DNA of 23,822 bases from an uncultured Enterocloster sp. (GCA_944382045.1 CALWMT010000007.1:1-23822); one strand, 5' to 3'; positions 5,702 to 12,745 are shown, counted from the first letter of the stretch. The notes: generated by a model from the sequence alone, not told the origin. Numbers and translations: made by a program.

Positions 5702-6460
5702 TCACAGCCCCAGCACATCCATCATAGAGTACAGCCCCGGTCCCTTTCCTGCCAAAAACAGCGCGGCCTCCAGGGCTCCCTTTGCAAAAATCGACCGGGA
5801 GAACGCGGTGTGGCTCAGCGTCACAAGCTCGTCCATGCCCGCAAATATCACGTCGTGCTCTCCCACAATGGTGCCGCCCCGCACAGCGGAAATGCCGATT
5901 TCCATGGGGTCCCGCTTCTGTCTGCGGGTGCTTCGGTCATACACATAGTGGTATCCGCCGTCCATCGCACTGTTGGCCGCGTCCGCCAGGGCAATCGCCG
6001 TACCGCTGGGCGCATCCAGCTTCCGGCTGTGGTGCTTCTCCACTATCTCGATATCAAAGCCAGCCGGAGCCAGGGCCTTTGCCCCCTCCTTTACCAGCTT
6101 GAGAAGGAGGTTGACGCCCAGAGACATATTGGCCGAGCGGAGCACGGCAGAGCCCTCCGCTGTCTTCTGCACCCGCTGCAGCTGTGCCTCGGAAAGCCCT
6201 GTGGTGCAGAGAACCACCGGCGTCCCTGTGCGCCCGCAGTAATCCAGAAGGCCGTCCACTGCCGCCGCAGAGGCGAAATCCACGACCACGTCCGCCTCCT
6301 CCTTACAGTCTCCAAAGGAGGTATATACCGGATAATCTCCCCGGCCCTCACCTGTGATGTCAACTCCCGCCACAATAGATACGTCCTCCCGGCTCTCTGC
6401 CATCTCCGTCACCACCCGGCCCATGGCTCCATTGCATCCGTGCAAAATAATCCGTATCAT
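5702..6460 (-). CDS. dapB: 4-hydroxy-tetrahydrodipicolinate reductase
   Basis: DapB reduces the DapA product to tetrahydrodipicolinate with NAD(P)H, the second committed step towards diaminopimelate and lysine. The 252-residue protein has the nucleotide-binding HGCNGAMGR loop at 7-15 and the catalytic/substrate motif EKHHSRKLDAPSGTA at 141-155, including the double His and the Lys. It also has the ISAVRGGTIVGEHDVIF and SRSIFAKGAL segments near the end. ATG 6460 follows GGAGGT. It starts only 19 bases after dapA, so the two form an operon under the same lysine riboswitch. No strong terminator was seen between dapB and the lipoprotein gene; a 6-bp inverted repeat GATTCC/GGAATC lies at 5652-5669. 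Confidence 0.96.
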   Translation of the reverse strand: MIRIILHGCNGAMGRVVTEMAESREDVSIVAGVDITGEGRGDYPVYTSFGDCKEEADVVVDFASAAAVDGLLDYCGRTGTPVVLCTTGLSEAQLQRVQKTAEGSAVLRSANMSLGVNLLLKLVKEGAKALAPAGFDIEIVEKHHSRKLDAPSGTAIALADAANSAMDGGYHYVYDRSTRRQKRDPMEIGISAVRGGTIVGEHDVIFAGMDELVTLSHTAFSRSIFAKGALEAALFLAGKGPGLYSMMDVLGL

Positions 6461-6479
6461 AGCTTACCTCCGTCCTTTC

Positions 6480-7364
6480 CTACAAAATACCGTATGCCTC
6501 CATAGCTGCCCGAAGCCGCACCTGATTCTGGGGCTCCATCTCCGTCAAGGGCAGGCGCAGAGGACCCGCTCCCTTGCCCATCATATTCATGGCCGCCTTC
6601 ACAGGAATGGGGTTCACCTCGCAGAACAGAGCCTCGATAAGGGGAATCGCCGCAAGCTGCAGCCTTGCGCTCTCCATCGCATTTCCCGCAAAGAAGGCTG
6701 CGCAGATATCATGGGTCTGCTGCGGCGCGATGTTGGAGAGAACGGAAATCACGCCCTTTCCGCCCAGAGACAAAATCGGCACAATCTGGTCATCATTTCC
6801 TGAATACAGGTCGATATTTCCGTCCGTCAGGTTCATAAGCTGGGCAATGGCAGAAAAATTCCCCGAGGCCTCCTTCACGCCCACGATATTGTCCACGTTT
6901 TTACAAAGGTCAGCAATCGTCCCAGCAGCGATGTTGACGCCGGTGCGTCCCGGAATATTGTAGAGAATCACCGGAATCCTGATTGCCTCCGCTACCGCTG
7001 CAAAATGCTTATACAGCCCCTTCTGGGTCGCTTTATTGTAATAGGGAGACACCTGGAGAACTGCGTCCGCTCCCAGCTTCTCTGCCTCCTCAGAGAGGTA
7101 GACCGCCGTCTCCGTACAGTTGGAGCCTGTGCCGGCCACCACAGGAAGGCGTCCCTTCACCTTCTCGCACACAAACCGAATCACATCCAGATGCTCCTCA
7201 TGGCTCATGGTAGATGCCTCGCCGGTGGTTCCGCAGGCTATAATTGCATCCGTACCGCCGGCAATCTGCTCCTCCACAAGCTCCTCCAGCTTCTCATAGT
7301 TTACCTCTCCGTTCTCCTTAAAGGGTGTGATGAGGGCCACGCCCGCTCCTTCGAATACTGCCAT
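6480..7364 (-). CDS. dapA: 4-hydroxy-tetrahydrodipicolinate synthase
   Basis: DapA condenses pyruvate and aspartate semialdehyde, the branch point into diaminopimelate and lysine. The 294-residue TIM barrel carries ACGTTGEAS (43-51), SPYYNK (around 106-111), YNIPGRTGVN (Y135, R140) and GVKEASGN with the Schiff-base Lys at K164. The key residues of the family are intact. ATG 7364 follows AAAGGAG nine bases upstream. It is the first gene of dapA-dapB. Expression should fall when lysine is abundant because an L-box riboswitch and terminator lie in the 330-base leader. Confidence 0.96.
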   Translation of the reverse strand: MAVFEGAGVALITPFKENGEVNYEKLEELVEEQIAGGTDAIIACGTTGEASTMSHEEHLDVIRFVCEKVKGRLPVVAGTGSNCTETAVYLSEEAEKLGADAVLQVSPYYNKATQKGLYKHFAAVAEAIRIPVILYNIPGRTGVNIAAGTIADLCKNVDNIVGVKEASGNFSAIAQLMNLTDGNIDLYSGNDDQIVPILSLGGKGVISVLSNIAPQQTHDICAAFFAGNAMESARLQLAAIPLIEALFCEVNPIPVKAAMNMMGKGAGPLRLPLTEMEPQNQVRLRAAMEAYGIL

Positions 7365-7412
7365 GCTGCATATCTCCTTTCATCTGATTTTCGCTCCGTG
7401 CTTCTAATACAG

Positions 7413-7429
7413 AACCGTCCTGAACGGTT
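7413..7429. repeat. Inverted repeat in the dapA leader after the riboswitch terminator
   Basis: AACCGT (7413-7418) and ACGGTT (7424-7429) form a perfect 6-bp stem with a 5-base loop, between the riboswitch terminator and the dapA ribosome binding site. Confidence 0.5.
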
Positions 7430-7431
7430 GT

Positions 7432-7465
7432 AAAAAAGAGAGGCTGCGGAAATGTCAGCCCCTCT
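7432..7465 (-). terminator. Riboswitch-controlled terminator before dapA
   Basis: On the - strand AGAGGGGCTG, a loop ACATTTCCG and CAGCCTCT form a stem with one bulged G, followed by C and TTTTTT. It is the expression platform of the lysine riboswitch just upstream: lysine binding should favour this stem. Confidence 0.85.
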
Positions 7466-7499
7466 TAGGTATCGCATCAATCAGCATCAATGCTCAATC

Positions 7500-7672
7500 T
7501 CTTCAGTAGCTCTCCATCCGCCCGGATGACAGTCACAGGATTCTTCATCCTGCGCCCAGGGAAATTCACACAGGAAAAATCTCCCTTCGGCGTCTCTCCC
7601 TTTCCCGGCCCATCTCCTGTGCCTGCCACATCCGGCTCCGGTACTGATGATTGACGCAACCTCTACTCGCAT
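7500..7672 (-). promoter_or_regulatory. Lysine riboswitch (L box)
   Basis: On the - strand the conserved L-box pieces appear in order: AGTAGAGG and GCG at the 5' side, then CAGTA, GGGAAAGG, GACGCCGAAGG, CTGGGCG and GGAGAGCTACT at the 3' side. The P1 stem pairs AGTAG (7663-7667) with CTACT (7505-7509), giving an aptamer of about 165 bases, the normal size. It is followed by a terminator and then dapA. This explains the 427-base interval without a gene between 7365 and 7791. Short ORFs inside it are shadows. Confidence 0.93.
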
Positions 7673-7695
7673 GTTGTAACTGTTCAGTTATCATT

Positions 7696-7724
7696 ATCCT
7701 ATCATCATTGTCCCCTGCTGTCAA
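7696..7724 (-). promoter_or_regulatory. Promoter of the dapA-dapB riboswitch transcript
   Basis: On the - strand TTGACA (7719-7724) and TAGGAT (7696-7701) are 17 bases apart. Transcription would start about 20 bases before the P1 stem of the lysine riboswitch. Confidence 0.7.
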
Positions 7725-7740
7725 TGTTAAAATCACCTTG

Positions 7741-7782
7741 GCAGCAAAACTTAGCAGCAAAACCATGCAAATCCTGCCATGG
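7741..7782. repeat. Short direct repeat and small hairpin 3' of the adenosyltransferase gene
   Basis: GCAGCAAAAC occurs at 7741-7750 and 7754-7763. CCATG (7763-7767) and CATGG (7778-7782) make a 5-bp stem that on the - strand is followed by TTTT, a possible weak terminator for the adenosyltransferase gene. Confidence 0.4.
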
Positions 7783-7791
7783 GAAAAGCCG

Positions 7792-8292
7792 CTACACACG
7801 GTCCTCCGTCTGAATCACCGTAATCTCGTCGGCCTTCTCAGCCAGCTCCTCAGGGCACTTGGTCCCGGTGAGAATCAGCTGCGCATCTCCCTGCCTTGCC
7901 TGGTCAATCAGCATGATAAGCTCCTCGCTGGTGATAATCCCCTCGTCCAGGATTCCCAGAATCTCATCCAGAATCAGAATGTCACATTCCCCTGTGACAA
8001 GGACCTTGCGGGCAAAATTAATGCCATTGCGGATGCTGGCCCGGGCGTCCTCCTTCTCCTGGGGAGAGAGCTCCTCAAACCGAGTGCATGACTTTTCAAA
8101 GCGGAACACCTTAAACTCCGGCTCCAGCCTCTTAATTACCTCCATCTTATCCGCGTCCATAGAGCCCTTTAAAAACTGAACCATAATCACGCTCTTTCCG
8201 CTGCCCAAGGCCACAATTCCCCGTCCAATAGCGCCGGTGGTCTTGCCCCGGCCCGGTCCGCAGATAACCTGTATCAAGCTTTTGTTCATCAT
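7792..8292 (-). CDS. cobO: Corrinoid adenosyltransferase (BtuR/CobO/CobA type)
   Basis: This enzyme transfers the adenosyl group of ATP to cob(I)alamin or its precursors, making the cofactor form used by B12-dependent mutases and eliminases. The 166-residue protein is normal length. The P-loop GPGRGKTT lies at 12-19; MVQFLKG, the helical RFEELSPQEKEDA segment, the Walker-B-like DILILDEI and LILTGTKCPEEL follow as in BtuR. I chose ATG 8292 (or the adjacent ATG 8289) because AGAGG sits six bases upstream. The longer ATG at 8331 falls inside the -10 region of the promoter. No other cobalamin gene is in the window, so it may serve salvaged corrinoid. Confidence 0.92.
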   Translation of the reverse strand: MMNKSLIQVICGPGRGKTTGAIGRGIVALGSGKSVIMVQFLKGSMDADKMEVIKRLEPEFKVFRFEKSCTRFEELSPQEKEDARASIRNGINFARKVLVTGECDILILDEILGILDEGIITSEELIMLIDQARQGDAQLILTGTKCPEELAEKADEITVIQTEDRV

Positions 8293-8329
8293 TTTGCACC
8301 TCTTGCATTTCTCTGTATGAATTGTGCTC

Positions 8330-8358
8330 ATAATAGCACAGTTTCTCTAAGATTGCAA
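8330..8358 (-). promoter_or_regulatory. Promoter of the adenosyltransferase gene
   Basis: On the - strand TTGCAA (8353-8358) and TATTAT (8330-8335) are 17 bases apart, with TGC before the -10 (extended -10). The leader is short (about 30 bases), and no cobalamin riboswitch is present in it. Confidence 0.7.
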
Positions 8359-8379
8359 ATATTTTCCATCAAAAGTCAT

Positions 8380-9018
8380 CTAAACCGGCTCATCGTCCCC
8401 GCACTCCAGCTTGCTGATGGACACCTCGTAGGCCACCCGCTTCTCGCATTCCGTATCGCTGAGCTTCTTGGTATACTCCCTGCTTTGGACCCGTCCCCAG
8501 ATGCGAACCCGGGTTCCCACTGTGAAGCCTGCCGCGTACCGGGCATTTCGTCCCCAGCTGATGCAGGGTATATAATCCGATTTCCCGTAGGGGCGGTTTA
8601 CCGCTAAAAGCAGGTCCGCAATCTCCCGTCCCAGCGGAGTTTTTCGATAGATAGGCAGCTTACAGATATAGCCGTCCAGGAAAATCTGGTTTGTTTTCGT
8701 ATAGTCTGTAAACTCCTCAATAAAATGAATCTCCCGCACAAAAACCGAGAGCATCAGGCGGTTTTTCACTCCCTCATGGCGGTTGTAGGAGCGGAACTGG
8801 CCAATGGCCTCCACGGTCTGTCCCCTGTAGTCCTGTGACACATCCACAAGCCGCTCCGATATCATCAGGGGAATCACATCCGCCTGCTGGCTCAAGCGGC
8901 TCACTGCCACATCTACCATGTAAAAGCCCTCACCGAAGACCTCATGGCTGAAGGAAAAATCCGACACAATCTCTCCGATTACGCTCACCTTGTTGTTTTC
9001 AATCATTTTTTCCGACAT
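8380..9018 (-). CDS. SSB-like single-stranded DNA-binding protein with two OB folds
   Basis: The 212-residue protein appears to be two SSB-type OB domains in tandem. Residues about 8-105 (NNKVSVIGEIVSDFSFSHEV onward) are a divergent copy. Residues about 112-205 are the better match, with NQIFLDGYICKLPIYRKTPL, LLAVNRPYGKSDYIPC and ISWGRNARYA, all typical of the bacterial SSB core. It lacks the acidic DDIPF-type tail of the main replicative SSB and ends GDDEPV. It is therefore likely an accessory paralogue rather than the essential SSB. ATG 9018 (MSEKMIENN) follows AGGAG seven bases upstream; the upstream extension to 9057 is not supported. It lies between typA and the adenosyltransferase gene on the same strand. 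Confidence 0.8.
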   Translation of the reverse strand: MSEKMIENNKVSVIGEIVSDFSFSHEVFGEGFYMVDVAVSRLSQQADVIPLMISERLVDVSQDYRGQTVEAIGQFRSYNRHEGVKNRLMLSVFVREIHFIEEFTDYTKTNQIFLDGYICKLPIYRKTPLGREIADLLLAVNRPYGKSDYIPCISWGRNARYAAGFTVGTRVRIWGRVQSREYTKKLSDTECEKRVAYEVSISKLECGDDEPV

Positions 9019-9166
9019 AGTACATCTCCTCTTTGTTCTTTGTTGCTTCCGGCACATAGATAGTGTATGAGGAGATTTTTAAAAATAGACCGGCAAATCC
9101 TTCGGAAGGCCCCAAAATCGTTCGACGGAATTCGAGCATAACAATTCAGGCAGGTTCGCTCCTTTT

Positions 9167-9216
9167 TTATAAAAGCAGGCCAGAGCATACAGGCACACAT
9201 GCCTGCCGCCCTGGCC
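9167..9216 (-). terminator. Terminator of typA
   Basis: Nested arms GGCCAG/CTGGCC (9178-9183, 9211-9216) and CAGGCA/TGCCTG (9190-9195, 9200-9205) form a long interrupted stem. On the - strand it is followed by TGCTTTTAT. It lies about 36 bases past the typA stop. The rest of the typA-SSB gap (9019-9166) holds no gene I can support, and no clear SSB promoter. Confidence 0.65.
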
Positions 9217-9251
9217 CGGCTCTTTTCGGCCGCGCAAAAATGCAGGCCGCG

Positions 9252-11081
9252 CTATTTCTTAAATGACGCCCTCTTGCGGAGCATAGAATCCAGAATCTTT
9301 TTGCGGATGCGCAGGCTCTTGGGCGTTACCTCCAAAAGCTCGTCCGTGTCGATAAAGTCCAGGCACTGCTCCAGGCTCATAATTCTGGGAGGCGTAAGCT
9401 TTAAGGCCTCGTCCGCGCTGGAGGACCGCGTGTTGGTCAGCTTCTTTGTCTTGCACACATTAATCTCAATGTCCTCGGACTTGGGGCTCTGTCCCACTAC
9501 CATGCCGGCGTACACCTTGGTTCCCGGCCCAATGAAGAGCGCACCTCTCTCCTGGGCGTTGAACAGGCCGTAGGTGATGGCCTCACCCGCCTCATAGGCG
9601 ATGAGGGAACCGGTCTGGCGGTAGGACAAATCACCCTTATACTCGCTGTAGCCGTCAAAAATCGTGTTCAGGATGCCATTTCCCTTGGTATCCGTGAGGA
9701 ACTCGCCCCGGTAGCCGATAAGGCCCCTGGAGGGAATGGAAAATTCCAGCCGGGAATAACCGCCGGCCGCCTGGCTCATGCCCTGGAGAGCGCCCTTGCG
9801 GCTGGTAAGCTTCTGGATGACCACGCCGGTATACTCCTCGGGCACATCCACATAGGCAATTTCCATGGGCTCCAGCTTTCGGTTTCTCTCATCGTACTTG
9901 TAGAGAACCTCCGCCTTGCTCACCGCGAACTCATAGCCCTCCCGCCGCATATTTTCAATGAGCACCGACAGGTGCAGCTCTCCGCGCCCGGACACCTTAA
10001 AGCAGTCCGGAGAATCCGTCTCCTCCACCCTGAGGCTCACGTCGGTGTTCAGCTCCCTGAAAAGCCGGTCCCGCAGATGGCGGGAGGTAATGTATTTCCC
10101 CTCCTGTCCGGCCAAGGGGCTGTCATTTACCATAAAATACATGGCAATGGTGGGCTCGGAAATCTTCTGGAAGGGAATGGACTCCGGGTTTTCCGGGGAG
10201 CAGATGGTGTCCCCGATGTGAAGGTCCGCAATGCCGGTCACTGCCACAATGGAGCCCACCTTGGCCTCCTGAACCTCCACACGCTTCAAGCCGTCAAACT
10301 CATAGAGCTTGCCGATCTTTATTCTGTGAAATTTATCCGGGTCATGGTGGTTCACCTGAACGCACTCCTGATTCACCTTTAAGGAGCCATTGTCAATCTT
10401 CCCGATGCCGATGCGGCCCACAAACTCATTGTAGTCAATGGTGCTGATGAGCATCTGGGTGTGGGCGTCCGGGTCTCCCTCCGGCGCCGGGATATGCTTT
10501 AAAATCGTCTCAAAGAGCGGGCTCATGTCCACGCCCTCGTCCTCTAGGCTGTACTTGGCGTACCCGCCTCTGGCGGAGGCAAAGACAAAGGGGCAGTCCA
10601 GCTGCTTGTCCGATGCATCCAGGTCCATCATCAGCTCCAGAGTCTCGTCAATGACCTCCTGGGGCCGGGCCTCCGGGCGGTCAATCTTGTTGATGCACAC
10701 AATCACATCCAAATCCAGCTCCAGCGCCTTCTGGAGAACAAATTTCGTCTGGGGCATGGGTCCCTCATAGGCATCCACCACCAGAATCACACCGTTCACC
10801 ATCTTGAGCACGCGCTCCACCTCGCCGCCAAAGTCCGCATGGCCGGGTGTGTCAATAATATTAATCTTTACGCCTTTATAGGTCACCGCAGTGTTTTTGG
10901 AAAGAATGGTGATGCCTCTCTCCCGCTCCAGGTCGTTGGAGTCCATAACCCGCTCCTGGACCTCCTGGTTGGCGCGGAACACGCCGCTCTGGCGCAGAAG
11001 CTGGTCCACCAGAGTGGTCTTGCCGTGGTCTACGTGGGCAATAATCGCTATATTCCTTACATCTTCTCTCTTAATCTTCAT
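9252..11081 (-). CDS. typA: Ribosome-associated translational GTPase TypA/BipA
   Basis: TypA/BipA is an EF-G-like GTPase that binds 70S ribosomes and supports 50S assembly and stress or cold growth. The 609-residue length is standard. GTPase motifs are intact: AHVDHGKTT (15-23), RERGITI (53-59), DTPGH (77-81) and NKID (131-134). EF-G-like domains III and V and the BipA-specific C-terminal domain follow, including SRGLIGYRGEFLTDTKG and a lysine/arginine-rich end. ATG 11081 follows AAGGAAAG. It has its own strong promoter about 60 bases upstream and a terminator downstream, so it is probably a single-gene unit. Confidence 0.97.
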   Translation of the reverse strand: MKIKREDVRNIAIIAHVDHGKTTLVDQLLRQSGVFRANQEVQERVMDSNDLERERGITILSKNTAVTYKGVKINIIDTPGHADFGGEVERVLKMVNGVILVVDAYEGPMPQTKFVLQKALELDLDVIVCINKIDRPEARPQEVIDETLELMMDLDASDKQLDCPFVFASARGGYAKYSLEDEGVDMSPLFETILKHIPAPEGDPDAHTQMLISTIDYNEFVGRIGIGKIDNGSLKVNQECVQVNHHDPDKFHRIKIGKLYEFDGLKRVEVQEAKVGSIVAVTGIADLHIGDTICSPENPESIPFQKISEPTIAMYFMVNDSPLAGQEGKYITSRHLRDRLFRELNTDVSLRVEETDSPDCFKVSGRGELHLSVLIENMRREGYEFAVSKAEVLYKYDERNRKLEPMEIAYVDVPEEYTGVVIQKLTSRKGALQGMSQAAGGYSRLEFSIPSRGLIGYRGEFLTDTKGNGILNTIFDGYSEYKGDLSYRQTGSLIAYEAGEAITYGLFNAQERGALFIGPGTKVYAGMVVGQSPKSEDIEINVCKTKKLTNTRSSSADEALKLTPPRIMSLEQCLDFIDTDELLEVTPKSLRIRKKILDSMLRKRASFKK

Positions 11082-11133
11082 TGCAGTACACTTTCCTTAA
11101 TCTATAGTATCCCTTTCTAAGCTACAAGTGTAT

Positions 11134-11162
11134 AGTATAGCATCGGCCCCGGCGTATTGCAA
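11134..11162 (-). promoter_or_regulatory. typA promoter, extended -10
   Basis: On the - strand TTGCAA (11157-11162) and TATACT (11134-11139) are 17 bases apart, with TGC before the -10. It shares the TGCTAT core with the promoters of the adenosyltransferase gene and the left-edge HTH operon. Confidence 0.75.
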
Positions 11163-11182
11163 GACCTTGCGAAAAAATGGCA

Positions 11183-11863
11183 TCACAAATGTTTCTTTCT
11201 AATGTGCTTTAAATAGTTCTTTTTGAAATCTCGTATATTGTCAAAGAATTCCAGCTCCGAAGCAGAGAATTTTCCTGCGTCTGCCTTCTCGGCCAAAAGC
11301 TCTACTGTGCAAATCAAGTCCGCAGCCTGAAATAATTTATAATCCACAGGCTTCACTTTACGAAACTCCACGTGTGTATATAATGTGCTGAAAACAGAAG
11401 TCAAAATTTTTGTAAGTTCAATCTGCCCATTATCGTAATAAATAATAATATGATTAAAATTGTTCCAGAATGTTTCATCGGAACGAAGAATTCCGCCAAT
11501 AGATCTTGAAAGCTTTGCTGTTTGAGAAATCGCGTCAGAACATTCTTTTTTCTTAACCTTTACGCAAGTGTAGCGGATATCAAGTTTTCTGGTGAAATGA
11601 AACAGTGCATTGAAAAGACGTTTCCTATTCTTAATGAAATCATTCTCATACACTGATTCCCTGCGAATAAGAGGCCCTGTATGAACTGCGTGCTGCTCAT
11701 ATCCTAAATTCCGAAGATGCGTTTCGAAGGCTAAAATATTGGACGAGATATCTATGCTCTGGTCATGCAAAATCATTGCCACTATATAGTATGGGGCATG
11801 TGCCTCATACGATCCAAAATCACCGGATTCATCAATAAAAACACTGAGGATTTTTTCTGTCAT
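11183..11863 (-). CDS. DUF3800 domain protein
   Basis: The 226-residue protein is a full-length DUF3800 (PF12686) member. It begins MTEKILSVFIDESGDFG with the family D-E pair at D11 and E12, continues with an IIIYYDNGQ segment (D144), and ends the core with FQAADLI (D182). These spaced acidic residues suggest an RNase H-like metal site; no activity is established for this protein. The gene is AT-richer than both neighbours and has only a weak ribosome binding site (GAAAGAACAG) before ATG 11863. It lies 12 bases after the T-tract of a perfect intrinsic terminator that ends a short structured RNA. The family is often found near phage and defence genes and has published associated RNA motifs. 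A toxin-like or antiphage effector is my inference. Confidence 0.88.
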   Translation of the reverse strand: MTEKILSVFIDESGDFGSYEAHAPYYIVAMILHDQSIDISSNILAFETHLRNLGYEQHAVHTGPLIRRESVYENDFIKNRKRLFNALFHFTRKLDIRYTCVKVKKKECSDAISQTAKLSRSIGGILRSDETFWNNFNHIIIYYDNGQIELTKILTSVFSTLYTHVEFRKVKPVDYKLFQAADLICTVELLAEKADAGKFSASELEFFDNIRDFKKNYLKHIRKKHL

Positions 11864-11875
11864 ATCTGTTCTTTC

Positions 11876-11901
11876 AAAAAATGGCGGGGAAATTCCCCGC
11901 C
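11876..11901 (-). terminator. Intrinsic terminator ending the DUF3800 leader RNA
   Basis: Arms GGCGGGGAA and TTCCCCGCC (11883-11891 and 11893-11901) are perfectly complementary around a single central base. In RNA this gives a 7-bp GC stem with a 5-base loop. On the - strand it is followed by A and TTTTTT. It stands between the leader promoter and the DUF3800 start codon, so most transcripts should end here. Confidence 0.85.
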
Positions 11902-11959
11902 GCTCGGTGGACCAGGGTCTTTCGACCAGCCCAATTAGTGGCAGCCACTAATTTATTAT
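11876..11959 (-). ncRNA. Structured leader RNA upstream of DUF3800 (DUF3800-type RNA motif candidate)
   Basis: Predicted transcript of about 84 bases from the promoter at 11966-11994. Hairpin 1 has arms 11946-11953 and 11933-11940 (AATTAGTG/CACTAATT) with loop GCTGC. Hairpin 2 is GGTC-GAAA-GACC at 11916-11927, capped by a GNRA tetraloop. Hairpin 3 is the GC terminator at 11883-11901. Weinberg and co-workers described several conserved 'DUF3800' RNA motifs upstream of such genes; whether this one belongs to any of them needs a covariance search. Promoter, RNA and terminator are seen; the RNA's independence and role are inferred. Confidence 0.6.
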
Positions 11960-11965
11960 ATGGAA

Positions 11966-11994
11966 ATTTTAAGCGATACATACAGGATTGTCAA
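11966..11994 (-). promoter_or_regulatory. Promoter of the DUF3800 leader RNA
   Basis: On the - strand a consensus TTGACA (11989-11994) and TAAAAT (11966-11971) are 17 bases apart. The -35 lies in one arm of an inverted repeat, TTGTCAA (11988-11994) and TTGACAA (12003-12009), which could be an operator. Confidence 0.75.
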
Positions 11995-12048
11995 CGGGTA
12001 TTTTGACAAAAACAGCACAAGCCCTCCCGCCAGACTGTCCCGCTTTTA

Positions 12049-12699
12049 TTAAAACACCACCAGCCCCTCCGGCCCCGCGCCGTAATAAACCAGGTCCCCG
12101 GGGATTATCCTTGCCCTTCCCGCAGTGCCCTCGGTCAGCTTTTTTCCAAAGGCCTCCTCCTGCGCGATGGGAACCAGAAACTGAAAGCGCACATCCGCCT
12201 CATACACCGTATCCAGGGTATCTATCCCGGCCTGGGCCGCCAGATACTGAACCTTCCCCACATCCGCATAATCCACTGTGACCGAGAGCTTTTTGCCCAG
12301 GCGCTTTTCCATAAGCACACAGTGGGAAATCCCCTCCTTCACTGCCCCGGAATAGGCCCGCACCAGGCCCCCCGTGCCCAAAAGGGTGCCGCCGAAATAC
12401 CGGGTCACCACCGCGCACACATCCGTCAGCTCCTCGCCGGCGAGCACATCGAGCATGGGCCGTCCCGCTGTCTGGGAGGGCTCCCCGTCGTCGCTGCATC
12501 GGGAATACTGTCCCCTCTCCCCCAGGATATACGCATAGCAGTGGTGCCGGGCGTCCCAATACTTTTTCCTTATCTCCTCAATAAAGGCCAAGGCCTCCTC
12601 CTCCGTGGAAACCGGCCGGATATCCGCAATAAACCGGGATTTTTTCTCCACAATCTCGCCGCTTCCGCCTGTATATACAATCCGATAGCTCTCTGTCAC
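12049..12699 (-). CDS. yigZ: YigZ/IMPACT family protein
   Basis: The 216-residue protein belongs to the UPF0029/IMPACT family. It has the N-terminal signature CSDDGEPSQTAGRPML (about 68-83) and the glycine-rich RYFGGTLLGTGGLVRAY (100-116), then the small C-terminal DUF1949-type domain. Eukaryotic IMPACT restrains the GCN2 kinase; the bacterial role is poorly defined and probably linked to translation or nucleic acid binding. The start is GTG 12699 with AGAGGGG about eight bases upstream; no better ATG precedes the MTESYRIVYTGGSGE sequence. It diverges from the penicillin-binding protein gene across 290 bases that hold both promoters. Confidence 0.92.
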   Translation of the reverse strand: MTESYRIVYTGGSGEIVEKKSRFIADIRPVSTEEEALAFIEEIRKKYWDARHHCYAYILGERGQYSRCSDDGEPSQTAGRPMLDVLAGEELTDVCAVVTRYFGGTLLGTGGLVRAYSGAVKEGISHCVLMEKRLGKKLSVTVDYADVGKVQYLAAQAGIDTLDTVYEADVRFQFLVPIAQEEAFGKKLTEGTAGRARIIPGDLVYYGAGPEGLVVF

Positions 12700-12745
12700 C
12701 TGATTCGCCCCTCTTTTTTCACAAAAATGCCGATGTACAGCGCCC

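Noticed and set aside
7477..7799. Three short - strand ORFs between dapA and the adenosyltransferase gene
   Set aside because: They lie inside the lysine riboswitch or its promoter; the conserved RNA explains the sequence.
8293..8331. Longer start for the adenosyltransferase at ATG 8331
   Set aside because: That ATG overlaps the predicted -10 box and has no ribosome binding site.
9063..9266. A 67-residue + strand ORF in the typA-SSB gap
   Set aside because: It passes through the typA terminator, has a biased and unrecognisable sequence, and lacks a ribosome binding site.
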